A program made the position numbers and the translations under genes. From an uncultured Desulfuromonadales bacterium (GTDB lineage Bacteria > Desulfobacterota > Desulfuromonadia > Desulfuromonadales > Geopsychrobacteraceae), in assembly GCA_947259685.1 (NCBI GenBank), contig CAMYNC010000087.1, positions 7,663 to 23,483 on the forward strand: a stretch of 15,821 nucleotides of DNA, given 5' to 3'. Shown piece by piece: positions 9,952 through 15,821 of the stretch. Every line of letters begins with the position of its first letter. Within the stretch, counting starts at the first letter, position 1. The notes below the pieces were generated by a model. It was not told the origin of the DNA and made no database searches. It was given only the letters and a program-made list of their open reading frames with translations.

Positions 9952-10515
9952 ATGAAAAAAGAAACAATTCTGCTTATTGTCGTCGTGCTGGTGGTCGGTA
10001 TCTTGCTCGGGGTCATCTTTACCAACGCCCGCAAGAACAGCCAGTCCTCCGGAACTGTAACCGCGCCAGCCTCGGCTCCAGCCGTCAACTATCAGCAGCA
10101 GATCAGTATGCTGGAGGGGATTGTCGCCAAAGAGCCGAATAACCGTAACGCCTGGGTTCAATTGGGGCATAATTTTTTCGATTCAGACCAGCCGATGAAG
10201 GCGATCGAAGCTTATGACAAGGCTTTGGCGATTAACGGGAATGATCCCAATATTCTGACCGATCAGGGGGTCATGTATCGTCGCCTGGGATGGTTTGACA
10301 AGGCAGTGAGTAATTTTAAAAAAGCCTATTCACTCAACCCGAATCACCAGCAGAGTTTGTATAATCTGGGGATCGTTTACCTTCATGACCTGAAAGATGT
10401 TCCCCAGGCGATCGCTGCCTGGGAAAAGTTTCTCGTCGTGAATCCCAGTGGGCCTGGGTCGGCGCAGGTTCGCGCTGAACTGGAAAACCTCAAACGGCAT
10501 CCTTCCGTACAGTAA
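9952..10515 (+). CDS. Membrane-anchored tetratricopeptide (TPR) repeat protein
   Basis: The 187 residues comprise one N-terminal membrane segment (about 6-23, valine/leucine-rich, with KK before it), a Ser/Ala/Pro-rich linker (about 30-45), and about three to four TPR units at about 48-165. Typical TPR signatures are NAWVQLGHNFFDSDQPMKAI, a repeat ending AINGNDP, YRRLGWFDKAVSNFKKAYSL and LYNLGIVYLHDL...AIAAWEKFL. TPRs bind other proteins, so a scaffold or chaperone role at the membrane, probably with the soluble part in the periplasm, is likely; the partner is not visible. The start has AAAGGAG a few nt upstream and lies 26 nt after secF, suggesting co-expression with the translocon genes. 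The topology is inferred from a positive N terminus. Confidence 0.9.
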   Translation: MKKETILLIVVVLVVGILLGVIFTNARKNSQSSGTVTAPASAPAVNYQQQISMLEGIVAKEPNNRNAWVQLGHNFFDSDQPMKAIEAYDKALAINGNDPNILTDQGVMYRRLGWFDKAVSNFKKAYSLNPNHQQSLYNLGIVYLHDLKDVPQAIAAWEKFLVVNPSGPGSAQVRAELENLKRHPSVQ

Positions 10516-10534
10516 CAGCGCAGCTCATTCAGTC

Positions 10535-10570
10535 ATTCAGGCCGGAGTCCCTCCGGCCTGAATTCTTTCC
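10535..10570 (+). terminator. Strong 13-bp hairpin after the TPR gene; possible partial terminator
   Basis: ATTCAGGCCGGAG pairs perfectly with CTCCGGCCTGAAT across a 3-nt loop. The tail is TCTTTCC rather than a pure T run, so termination may be incomplete. It lies 20 nt after the TPR stop and only 20 nt before the lipoprotein ATG. If it stopped all transcription there would be no room for a separate promoter, which favours read-through or a role as an RNA stabiliser. Confidence 0.6.
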
Positions 10571-10583
10571 CTTGTGGATTGCC

Positions 10584-11465
10584 ATGACCTGTCGCAGGTT
10601 GTTTTCACGTCAATTTATTCTTCTTCTGATCCTCGTGCTGTTCAGTGGCTGTTTCCGGCGCCCTGCCGCAACCATTATTACTGGAGAGCTGCATGGGGAG
10701 AATTTCTGGCAGGGGCAGGTCTTGCTGCGCGGCGACGTTGTGCTTCATGAAGCGGCCAGCTTGACCATCGCTCCCGGCACCCAGGTTCTGTTTCTTCCGC
10801 CCCTGGCCGGGGAGGACCGGCTGACCGAGCATCCCTATTTTCCCGGCAGCGAGTTGATTGTCCGCGGGAGGTTGAAAGCTGCCGGCAGCCCTCAAACACC
10901 GATTATCTTTCGCGCCTCCGAGCCGGCCGCTGGGCCTGGCAGCTGGGGTGGCTTGAATATCGAAGACTCAGAGCAGGCAGTTTTCAGCTTCTGCCGCTTC
11001 CAGCAGTCAGACAGTGCCATTCACGCCCGTCGCTCCTGGATCAGCGTCAGGCACAGCTGGTTTGAGCATAACCTGGTCGGGATCCGCTTTCACGATTCCG
11101 ACATCCTCATCGAGAATAATCTCCTGCAGAATAACCAGGCGGCAATCCGCTTCCATTTCGGCTCACCGGTGATCTGCAATAATGAAATTCGGGACAATCA
11201 AAAAGGACTGTTTATCACCTCAGCTCCCTGGGGATACCGCATTGAAAATAACAGCTTCATCGATAACTATCCTTATCAGGTCAGCCTCGGCGAAGGGGTG
11301 ATGCAGGATGTAGAGTTGGGTAACAATTATTGGAGCGAAGGAGCAGGGGACCTTCTGGAAAAACGTTTTTATGATGGCCGTCTGGATGAGTGGCTTGGGG
11401 TGATAAATTACCGACCAGTTCTAGAGCAGGCTGCGCCGGGAGCAGGGATCCGATGGAACCGGTGA
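10584..11465 (+). CDS. Predicted lipoprotein with right-handed parallel beta-helix
   Basis: From the ATG at 10584 the product has 293 residues. It begins with a positively charged n-region (CRRLFSRQ), a hydrophobic core FILLLILVLF and an FSGC lipobox (Cys23), so export and lipidation are expected. The mature part opens with a GDVVLHEAASLTIAPGTQV-type segment and GSELIVRGRLKAAG, then repeated turns such as SAIHARRSWISVRHSWFEHN, GIRFHDSDILIENNLLQNN, AAIRFHFGSPVICNNEIRDN and GLFITSAPWGYRIENNSFIDN. This periodic pattern with Asn ladders is characteristic of parallel beta-helix proteins related to the NosD/pectate-lyase fold. No catalytic residues can be named, so it may bind or support a surface polymer. 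An in-frame TTG at 10572 is an alternative start; both starts have weak Shine-Dalgarno sequences. The 3' end overlaps recJ by 13 nt. Confidence 0.85.
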   Translation: MTCRRLFSRQFILLLILVLFSGCFRRPAATIITGELHGENFWQGQVLLRGDVVLHEAASLTIAPGTQVLFLPPLAGEDRLTEHPYFPGSELIVRGRLKAAGSPQTPIIFRASEPAAGPGSWGGLNIEDSEQAVFSFCRFQQSDSAIHARRSWISVRHSWFEHNLVGIRFHDSDILIENNLLQNNQAAIRFHFGSPVICNNEIRDNQKGLFITSAPWGYRIENNSFIDNYPYQVSLGEGVMQDVELGNNYWSEGAGDLLEKRFYDGRLDEWLGVINYRPVLEQAAPGAGIRWNR

Positions 11466-13174
11466 ACAGCAAAGTCTGGCAATGGCGTGCTGACCAGCCT
11501 TCTCCAGGACTGGTCGCCCATATGGCTCAGGCTCTACAGGTTCAGCCCCTGACCGCTCAGGCCTTACTCTTGCGCGGTATCGATACACCAGAGCTTGGCC
11601 GTGATTTTTTACTGGCCCGACTGAGTACTTTGCCTGACCCTGATCTGTTGCCTGATATGGCGATCGCTTGTGGACGACTTGAGCAGGCATTGCTGCACGG
11701 AGAAAAAATCGCTGTGCACGGCGATTACGATGTCGATGGTATCACCGGTTGCGGCCTGCTGGTTGAAACTCTGCGAAATATGGGCGGAAAGATCGACTAC
11801 CACATCCCCCTGCGGATGAAGGATGGCTACGGCTTATCAGCGGACGCTATCCGTCAGGCCCAGGCTGCCGGATGTGAGTTGATTGTCTCGGTTGATTGCG
11901 GGGTATCCGCCCATGCTGAAGCGGATCTCGCAGCTGAACTCGGCATCGATCTGATTATCACCGACCATCATCAGCCGCCCGACCAGCTGCCGGCCTGCCT
12001 GGCTCTGATTAACCCGCACCTGCCGAATTGCCGCTTTCCGTTCAAGGACCTTGCCGGAGTCGGGGTGGCCTTTTTTCTGCTCATCGGTTTGCGGCGGCGG
12101 TTGCGCGAGAACAGTTATTTTTCCCGTCATCCCGAACCTGATTTGCGGCTTGGCCTGGACCTGGTTGCGCTAGGCACCATTGCTGACATGGTTCCGCTGA
12201 GCGGTATCAACCGGATTCTGGTGCGAGCCGGGCTGGAACTTCTCGAACAGGGTGTCCGCCCTGGTGTGACTGCCCTCAAGCGGGTGGCAGAGGTTAAGCA
12301 GGTCAGCTGTGGGGCGGTTGGCTTTCGCCTGGCGCCAAGGTTGAATGCTGCCGGTCGCCTGGAAGATGCTGCTCTTGGGGTTAAGCTTCTGCTCGGTGAG
12401 GACCGGCAGGAAAGCCAGGAATTGGCCCAACTTCTTGACAGCTACAACCGGGAGCGGCAACAACTTGAACAGCAGACCCTTGAGCAGGCTATCGCCTTGC
12501 TCCCCGAGCAGGCTGCAGAGGACGCTTACGCCATCGTTCTGGCCGATGAGCGCTGGCATTCGGGAGTGATCGGTATTGTTGCCAGCCGGCTGGTCGAGCG
12601 CTACCATCGCCCAACCGTCCTGATTGCTCTGGATGGCCAGCAGGGCAAGGCCTCGGCCCGCTCGATCAAAGGCTTTCATCTTTTTCAGGGGCTGCAGGGC
12701 TGCGCCGAGTGGCTGCATGGATTTGGCGGGCATGCCATGGCCGCCGGATTGTCGATCACCGCCGAAAATATCGTGCCTTTTCGTCGACAGTTTAATGCAT
12801 TGGCTAAAGAGCAGCTTGACGAAAAGGACCTGATTCCCCTTGCCGCTCATGATGGAGAAATCGATCTGACCGAATTGAGCATGGCCCAGGTTGAAGATTT
12901 GACCAGGCTTAACCCCTTCGGGATAGGGAATCCGCAACCCAGCTTTATGACTCGTCGCTGCCGGGTCCTTGCGCCGCGAATTCTGGGGGAAAAACATCTC
13001 AAATTTGAGGTTGAGCAGAACGGTTTTCGGTTAGACTGTATTGCCTTCGGCATGGCCGAACGGTTTGAACAGCTTTGTGGTGATATTGACCTGCTTTACC
13101 GGCCGGGGCTCAATGAGTGGCGCGGGAGGTGCTCGGTTCAGCTGCAAATCGCAGACTTTCGTCCCGCCCAGTGA
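11453..13174 (+). CDS. recJ: Single-stranded-DNA-specific 5'-3' exonuclease RecJ
   Basis: RecJ degrades single-stranded DNA from the 5' end in recombinational repair (RecFOR pathway), mismatch repair and base excision repair. With the ATG at 11453 it has 573 residues, the usual core size. DHH-family motifs are intact: AVHGDYDVDGITG (87-99), SVDCG (146-150), ITDHH (169-173), LVALGTIADMVP (237-248), FRLAPRLNAAGR (291-302), then the DHHA1 part with WHSGVIGIVASRL (368-380), SARSIKGFHLF (401-411) and GGHAMAAG (425-432). An OB-like C-terminal region follows (about 460-570). An open frame extends 21 codons further up, inside the lipoprotein gene, but those residues do not resemble RecJ, and GGGAGCAGGG precedes the chosen ATG. 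The overlap with the lipoprotein gene implies coupled translation. Confidence 0.96.
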   Translation: MEPVNSKVWQWRADQPSPGLVAHMAQALQVQPLTAQALLLRGIDTPELGRDFLLARLSTLPDPDLLPDMAIACGRLEQALLHGEKIAVHGDYDVDGITGCGLLVETLRNMGGKIDYHIPLRMKDGYGLSADAIRQAQAAGCELIVSVDCGVSAHAEADLAAELGIDLIITDHHQPPDQLPACLALINPHLPNCRFPFKDLAGVGVAFFLLIGLRRRLRENSYFSRHPEPDLRLGLDLVALGTIADMVPLSGINRILVRAGLELLEQGVRPGVTALKRVAEVKQVSCGAVGFRLAPRLNAAGRLEDAALGVKLLLGEDRQESQELAQLLDSYNRERQQLEQQTLEQAIALLPEQAAEDAYAIVLADERWHSGVIGIVASRLVERYHRPTVLIALDGQQGKASARSIKGFHLFQGLQGCAEWLHGFGGHAMAAGLSITAENIVPFRRQFNALAKEQLDEKDLIPLAAHDGEIDLTELSMAQVEDLTRLNPFGIGNPQPSFMTRRCRVLAPRILGEKHLKFEVEQNGFRLDCIAFGMAERFEQLCGDIDLLYRPGLNEWRGRCSVQLQIADFRPAQ

Positions 13175-13244
13175 CCGCCGCTCTGACGTCATTGGGTGAC
13201 TGTTTTGATCATGCCAGACGCTGAGAAGGCCGAGAAAGAATAAT

Positions 13245-13297
13245 CTGCCAGCGGATTTCAACTCTTCGAGCAATATTTATAATGACACTGCTGGCAG
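13245..13297 (+). promoter_or_regulatory. TATAAT promoter element inside an 8-bp inverted repeat
   Basis: A perfect -10 box TATAAT lies at 13278-13283, with only a weak -35 (ATTTCA, 13255-13260, 17-bp spacer). CTGCCAGC (13245-13252) and its exact complement GCTGGCAG (13290-13297) flank the promoter, one arm just before the -35 and the other at the expected start of transcription. This looks like an operator pair for a DNA-bending regulator, though chance is possible for 8-bp arms. The promoter would serve the small membrane-protein gene starting at 13377. Confidence 0.45.
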
Positions 13298-13376
13298 AGC
13301 ACTCTCCTTCCCTGTATATTCTGTTAGGTGTGGAGTGCAAGACAGAAAGACATTTTAGCGAGAAGGAATCAGTGCC

Positions 13377-13847
13377 TTGAATTTTGAAACGATCATGGTG
13401 GCGGTGGGTTGGGGAGTTATTTCCGGCTATCTGTTGCTGCGTGCCCTGTACAGCCTGTTGGCAATCGCCATCTGTTTGCATGGCATGCTGCCTGGCCGCT
13501 GGGAACGGCTGGCCATGAAAGCAACCCCGAGGCAGGTCAGGTATGGCATTATCTTCGGGTTACTGATGCGGTTTGTAATCTATGCAGTGGTTTGCGCTTA
13601 TCTATTGAATTTCGGTGACAATTTCGTTCAGAAAAAGTTCCAATTTGATTATTGGGGGACCAGCGGTCTGATCTGGGCCGCACTGGCCGGGGTGACCGCC
13701 GCCTTTTTTTTCAGTACCTCATGGCGCAGGCTGGTGGTCACCTGGAAGATGACCCATGAATTCGGCTATGCGGAAAGGCGGCAGAAAGATCTCAGTGTAG
13801 CGAAGGTGCAGGGCAAGAAACCGCAAAGGCGCTCTAAACGGCGATAG
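13377..13847 (+). CDS. Unknown small integral membrane protein
   Basis: The product has 156 residues with three clear hydrophobic segments: about 5-36 (long, possibly two short helices, with a GW/GY motif), about 58-80 (IIFGLLMRFVIYAVVCAYLL) and about 95-115 (LIWAALAGVTAAFFF). The first cytoplasmic-type loop contains PGRWERLAMKATPRQVRYG, and the C-terminal tail is strongly basic (KKPQRRSKRR), suggesting a cytoplasmic, possibly nucleic-acid- or lipid-headgroup-contacting end. The start is a TTG at 13377, 9 nt after AGAAGGA; an internal ATG at 13392 lacks an equally good ribosome site. I do not recognise the family and assign no function. It is preceded by its own promoter candidate and faces the aminotransferase gene, with 99 bp between the stops and no clear terminator. 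Confidence 0.8.
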   Translation: MNFETIMVAVGWGVISGYLLLRALYSLLAIAICLHGMLPGRWERLAMKATPRQVRYGIIFGLLMRFVIYAVVCAYLLNFGDNFVQKKFQFDYWGTSGLIWAALAGVTAAFFFSTSWRRLVVTWKMTHEFGYAERRQKDLSVAKVQGKKPQRRSKRR

Positions 13848-13946
13848 TTGGGAATGTTCCAGTTGTCTGGTCTGGGTGCCTGGTGGACAGGTTCTCACCC
13901 GCCTCAACCCTGCAGGGATGGGGCCATAGTGAAGGGGGCGAGGGGC

Positions 13947-14810
13947 TCAGCCCTGCTTACCCATATCAAAATGCAGTTGTTCGCGCAGGTGGTGGGAGAT
14001 GGGGCCAACCTGTCCCTGGTTGATGGTGAAATCATCGACCTTGACCACCGGCATCACCTCAAGGGAGGTTGAGGTGATAAAAACCTCGTCGGAAAATTTC
14101 AAATCCTGCAGTTTGTATTCGCCACAGATAACCCGCAAATTAAGTTTTTCTTCACACAAGCGGATGATGGTTGCCCGAGTGACACCCTCCAGCAGCCCGG
14201 TTGCGGCGGACGGGGTAAACACCCACTGGTCTCGTGTCCAGAAGATGTTGGAGGAGGCACCCTCGCAGATCTGCTCTTTGTTGTTGAGCATAATCACCTC
14301 AAAGGCCCCAACAGACTTTGCTTCCAGCTTTCCCAGTAAGCTGTTGAGATTGCTGATCGATTTGATTTTCGGGTTGATCGCCTCAGGAGCATTTCGCCGC
14401 GTCTGCGCAACGCGCAAGGCGATGCCCTGCTGATAGCAGCTGTTGTCAAATCCCTGAAATTCCCGGCCGACGACCAGACAGGTCAGATCACCCGACATGT
14501 TGCGCTGAAAACCGATTTCCCCGCGGCCGCGGGTGATGGTGATGCGAAAATAGGCATCAAAGAGTTGGTTTTTGCGGCTGAGTTCCAGCAGGATCTTTTC
14601 CAGATCCTTTTGACTGTAGGGCAGGGAATAACGGAGCGCTTCTGCGGACTGGTGCAACCGCTGGTAGTGTTGAGAGAACTGGTAAAGTTGGCCGCCGACT
14701 GCGCGAAAGCTTTCAAAGATTCCGTCTCCGTAGAGAAGTCCCTGGTCGAAAACGGAGATGACCGCTTGATCGGCATCGACATATTCACCGTTCAGATAGA
14801 CAACACCCAT
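13947..14810 (-). CDS. Class IV PLP-dependent aminotransferase (D-amino acid / branched-chain / PabC-like)
   Basis: The product has 287 residues of the fold-type IV PLP family. Landmarks are VYLNGEYV (4-11), the GLLYGDGIFESFRA segment (24-37), RITITRGRG (89-97), the catalytic lysine in PKIKS (K150), NLNSLLGKLEA, ICEGASSNIF with the Glu that holds the PLP nitrogen (E183), FTPSAATGLLEGVTR (phosphate-binding turn) and the DEVFITSTSLEVMPV segment. The IKS motif and the TSTSLEVMPV stretch recall D-amino acid and branched-chain transaminases, but substrate choice in this family cannot be read reliably from motifs, and 4-amino-4-deoxychorismate lyase remains possible. I chose the second of two in-frame ATGs because AAGGA lies 7 nt before it and the family usually begins right there. 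The first ATG (14825) would place the ribosome site inside the coding region. It lies 161 bp downstream of the GNAT gene on the same strand. Confidence 0.9.
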   Translation of the reverse strand: MGVVYLNGEYVDADQAVISVFDQGLLYGDGIFESFRAVGGQLYQFSQHYQRLHQSAEALRYSLPYSQKDLEKILLELSRKNQLFDAYFRITITRGRGEIGFQRNMSGDLTCLVVGREFQGFDNSCYQQGIALRVAQTRRNAPEAINPKIKSISNLNSLLGKLEAKSVGAFEVIMLNNKEQICEGASSNIFWTRDQWVFTPSAATGLLEGVTRATIIRLCEEKLNLRVICGEYKLQDLKFSDEVFITSTSLEVMPVVKVDDFTINQGQVGPISHHLREQLHFDMGKQG

Positions 14811-14822
14811 AAAGCAATCCTT
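14811..14822 (-). promoter_or_regulatory. Ribosome binding site that decides the aminotransferase start
   Basis: On the minus strand AAGGA (14822-14818) is separated by 7 nt (TTGCTTT) from the ATG at 14810. The upstream in-frame ATG at 14825 has only an A-rich tract before it, which favours the shorter protein. Confidence 0.7.
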
Positions 14823-14971
14823 CATCTTTTTTCAGCGATTTTGGCTGTTGGTCACTTGACTCGATTCAATTGACTGCAACCTGTTGAAATTTTACCCTAT
14901 TCAACGCTGAGAGGATAGTTTGTTGAGAGTATGAATGTCCTGCTGATCGGAAAAACTAGCTGAACAGGGGA

Positions 14972-15511
14972 CTATTCTTCGGCCAGGATTGCTGACAGGA
15001 CAATGTCCTGATAGGTTTTGCCTTTAAGAATCGCGTCACGCAGAACCCCTTCCTGCTTGAAATTCTGTTTCAGCAGAAACTGTCCTGAGGGTTGATCTCC
15101 GTGCATATGATAGGCGTAGATGCGGTGCAGTTCGAGTTGGTGAAAGACAAACTTGAGAATTTCATGCAGAGCCTCTGTGCCATATCCCTGCCGCTGCCAG
15201 GATTGGCCGATCCAGATCTCCATTTCGGCATTGGCATTCTTAACATCAATATTGCGCAGCGCAAAGGAACCGATCAGTTGCTTTGGTTCAAGCAGGCTGA
15301 TGGCAAAATGGACGGCCTGACCGGTCCGGTAAAGATGTGGCAGGCCGGCAATCCAGGTTTTGGCTGCGGTCATCGAATAGGGATGAGGGATAGAGATGGT
15401 CGCCGCGGCGATTTCCGGAGTGCCAGCCAGTTGTGCAACGGCAGGAGCATCATCTGCGACAAACGGCCGCAGGCGCAGACGTTGGGTCTGCAGTGACGGT
15501 TGATAGCGCAT
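14972..15511 (-). CDS. GNAT-family N-acetyltransferase, RimJ/RimL type
   Basis: The 179 residues fit the Acetyltransf_3 / RimJ-RimL group, which moves an acetyl group from acetyl-CoA to protein N termini, antibiotics or small amines. Seen are the N-terminal LQTQRLRLRPFVADDAPAVA (strand 1 and helix), HFAISLLEPKQLIGSFALRN (strands 2-4), EMEIWIGQSWQRQGYGTEAL with the acetyl-CoA-binding Q/RxxGxG/A loop (QRQGYG), LHRIYAYHM and the closing FLLKQNFKQEGVLRDAILKG. All parts of the fold appear present. The usual Asn-x-x-Ser before the last helix is replaced by a DQPSGQF variant. The substrate cannot be told. The ATG has AAAAGGA about 9 nt upstream. The nearest promoter candidate is at 15550-15578. Confidence 0.92.
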   Translation of the reverse strand: MRYQPSLQTQRLRLRPFVADDAPAVAQLAGTPEIAAATISIPHPYSMTAAKTWIAGLPHLYRTGQAVHFAISLLEPKQLIGSFALRNIDVKNANAEMEIWIGQSWQRQGYGTEALHEILKFVFHQLELHRIYAYHMHGDQPSGQFLLKQNFKQEGVLRDAILKGKTYQDIVLSAILAEE

Positions 15512-15549
15512 GGGTAAAAATCCTTTTCATTTAGCGTTGGCTGCCCCGT

Positions 15550-15578
15550 TTTATAGAGCAGTTTAGCGCAGATGAAAA
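15550..15578 (-). promoter_or_regulatory. Candidate sigma70 promoter for the GNAT gene
   Basis: On the minus strand TTTTCA (15578-15573) is separated by exactly 17 nt from TATAAA (15555-15550). This predicts a start near 15543 and a leader of about 30 nt. The -35 lies in one arm of a 9-bp inverted repeat (CCTTTTCAT at 15522-15530 and ATGAAAAGG at 15572-15580); the other arm contains the ribosome binding site of the GNAT gene. Confidence 0.5.
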
Positions 15579-15579
15579 G

Positions 15580-15604
15580 GTAAATTCCTGGTAAACGAAT
15601 TTAC
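15580..15604. promoter_or_regulatory. Inverted repeat, candidate operator or hairpin
   Basis: GTAAATTC (15580-15587) and GAATTTAC (15597-15604) are exact complements separated by 9 nt. It sits directly upstream of the minus-strand promoter candidate in a divergent spacer, which suits a dimeric regulator site. On the plus strand AGTTTT follows, but no plus-strand gene ends nearby, so a terminator is unlikely. Confidence 0.4.
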
Positions 15605-15636
15605 AGTTTTGGTACAGGCACTGCTGACACCAGCTG

Positions 15637-15661
15637 CTTAAATTTAAGATCCTGATATTAT
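15637..15661 (+). promoter_or_regulatory. 12-bp perfect palindrome plus extended -10 element
   Basis: CTTAAATTTAAG (15637-15648) is a perfect 12-bp palindrome. It lies 4 nt before an extended -10 element, TGATATTAT (15653-15661), with no strong -35. A repressor or activator bound at the palindrome would cover the -35/spacer region. Transcription would start near 15668, about 80 nt before the ATG at 15748. Confidence 0.4.
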
Positions 15662-15747
15662 AAGGAATATTTCTAGTCTCCTAAGTTGATAGCATCAGCT
15701 CAAGAGATTGCTGGACTTATTTTTCTATCTGGAGGTGCAAGGCGACA

Positions 15748-15821
15748 ATGACGATTGCCACTTTAAGAGCAGGGGCGGAGGCATTTATCCCATTTCGGCG
15801 CAGTGAACTGGTCGAGCTTTG
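15748..15821 (+). CDS. N terminus of an unidentified protein (partial, runs off the window)
   Basis: An ATG at 15748, preceded by GGAGG (12 nt away) and AAGG (5 nt away), opens a frame of 24 codons to the edge. It contains AEAFIPFRRSELVEL. No alternative start lies upstream in frame before a TAA at 15682, which fixes the start. The FIPFRRSELVE segment resembles, from memory, the N terminus of DUF3754 (TMEM143-like) proteins, but only a few residues are available, so this is a guess. Confidence 0.6.
   Translation, partial: MTIATLRAGAEAFIPFRRSELVEL

Noticed and set aside
11390..11452. Upstream extension of recJ by 21 codons
   Set aside because: The extra residues overlap the lipoprotein gene further, lack RecJ resemblance, and the ATG at 11453 has the better context.
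12170..12997. 275-codon minus-strand frame
   Set aside because: Antisense to recJ catalytic motifs; no family features and no ribosome site.
13848..13946. Bidirectional terminator between the convergent membrane-protein and aminotransferase genes
   Set aside because: Several small GC palindromes exist (for example CCCTGCAGGG), but none has a T run on either strand, so I do not call a terminator.

Overview
The window reads as chromosomal DNA of a Gram-negative, moderately GC-rich bacterium. It most resembles Desulfuromonadales/Geobacter-type Desulfobacterota. This is inferred from the gene order queA-tgt-yajC-secD-secF-(small genes)-recJ, from a membrane signalling protein carrying a c-type haem motif (CxxCH) in its extracytoplasmic sensor, and from the general protein style. 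No database search was possible, so the taxonomic call is an inference.

Left part (1-4435). The first 112 bases hold the tail of an unidentified plus-strand gene, followed by a terminator-like hairpin. Facing it on the minus strand is a two-gene cyclic-di-GMP signalling operon. The upstream gene (4435-2327) encodes an intact HD-GYP phosphodiesterase with a periplasmic CxxCH sensor, HAMP and GAF domains. The downstream gene overlaps it by 4 nt (ATGA) and encodes a sensor-HAMP-GAF protein whose C-terminal GGDEF (diguanylate cyclase) domain is broken. The reading frame runs unbroken in phase through the whole domain but carries two in-frame stops (TAA, then TAG), and the signature reads GGDKF. 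The c-di-GMP-making arm of the pair therefore appears lost while the degrading arm looks functional.

Central part (4436-13174). A 323-bp spacer separates the signalling operon from a long divergent run of plus-strand housekeeping genes. queA and tgt make the queuosine tRNA modification. yajC, secD and secF form the accessory complex of the Sec translocon. Next come a single-TM TPR protein, a strong GC-rich hairpin, a parallel beta-helix lipoprotein, and recJ, whose start lies inside the lipoprotein gene. Most genes have good Shine-Dalgarno sequences and short spacers, so they probably form one or two transcription units.

Right part (13175-15821). A 202-bp spacer with a perfect TATAAT box inside an 8-bp inverted repeat leads to a small unknown membrane protein on the plus strand. 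Convergent to it are two minus-strand metabolic genes: a class IV PLP aminotransferase and a RimJ/RimL-type GNAT acetyltransferase. The last 310 bp are a divergent, AT-rich regulatory region with two palindromes and candidate promoters in both directions. It ends in the start of a further plus-strand gene that runs off the window.

I found no CRISPR array, tRNA, rRNA, insertion sequence or phage gene. The most unusual content is the haem-sensor HD-GYP protein coupled to a decayed cyclase. I see no convincing entirely new multi-gene system.
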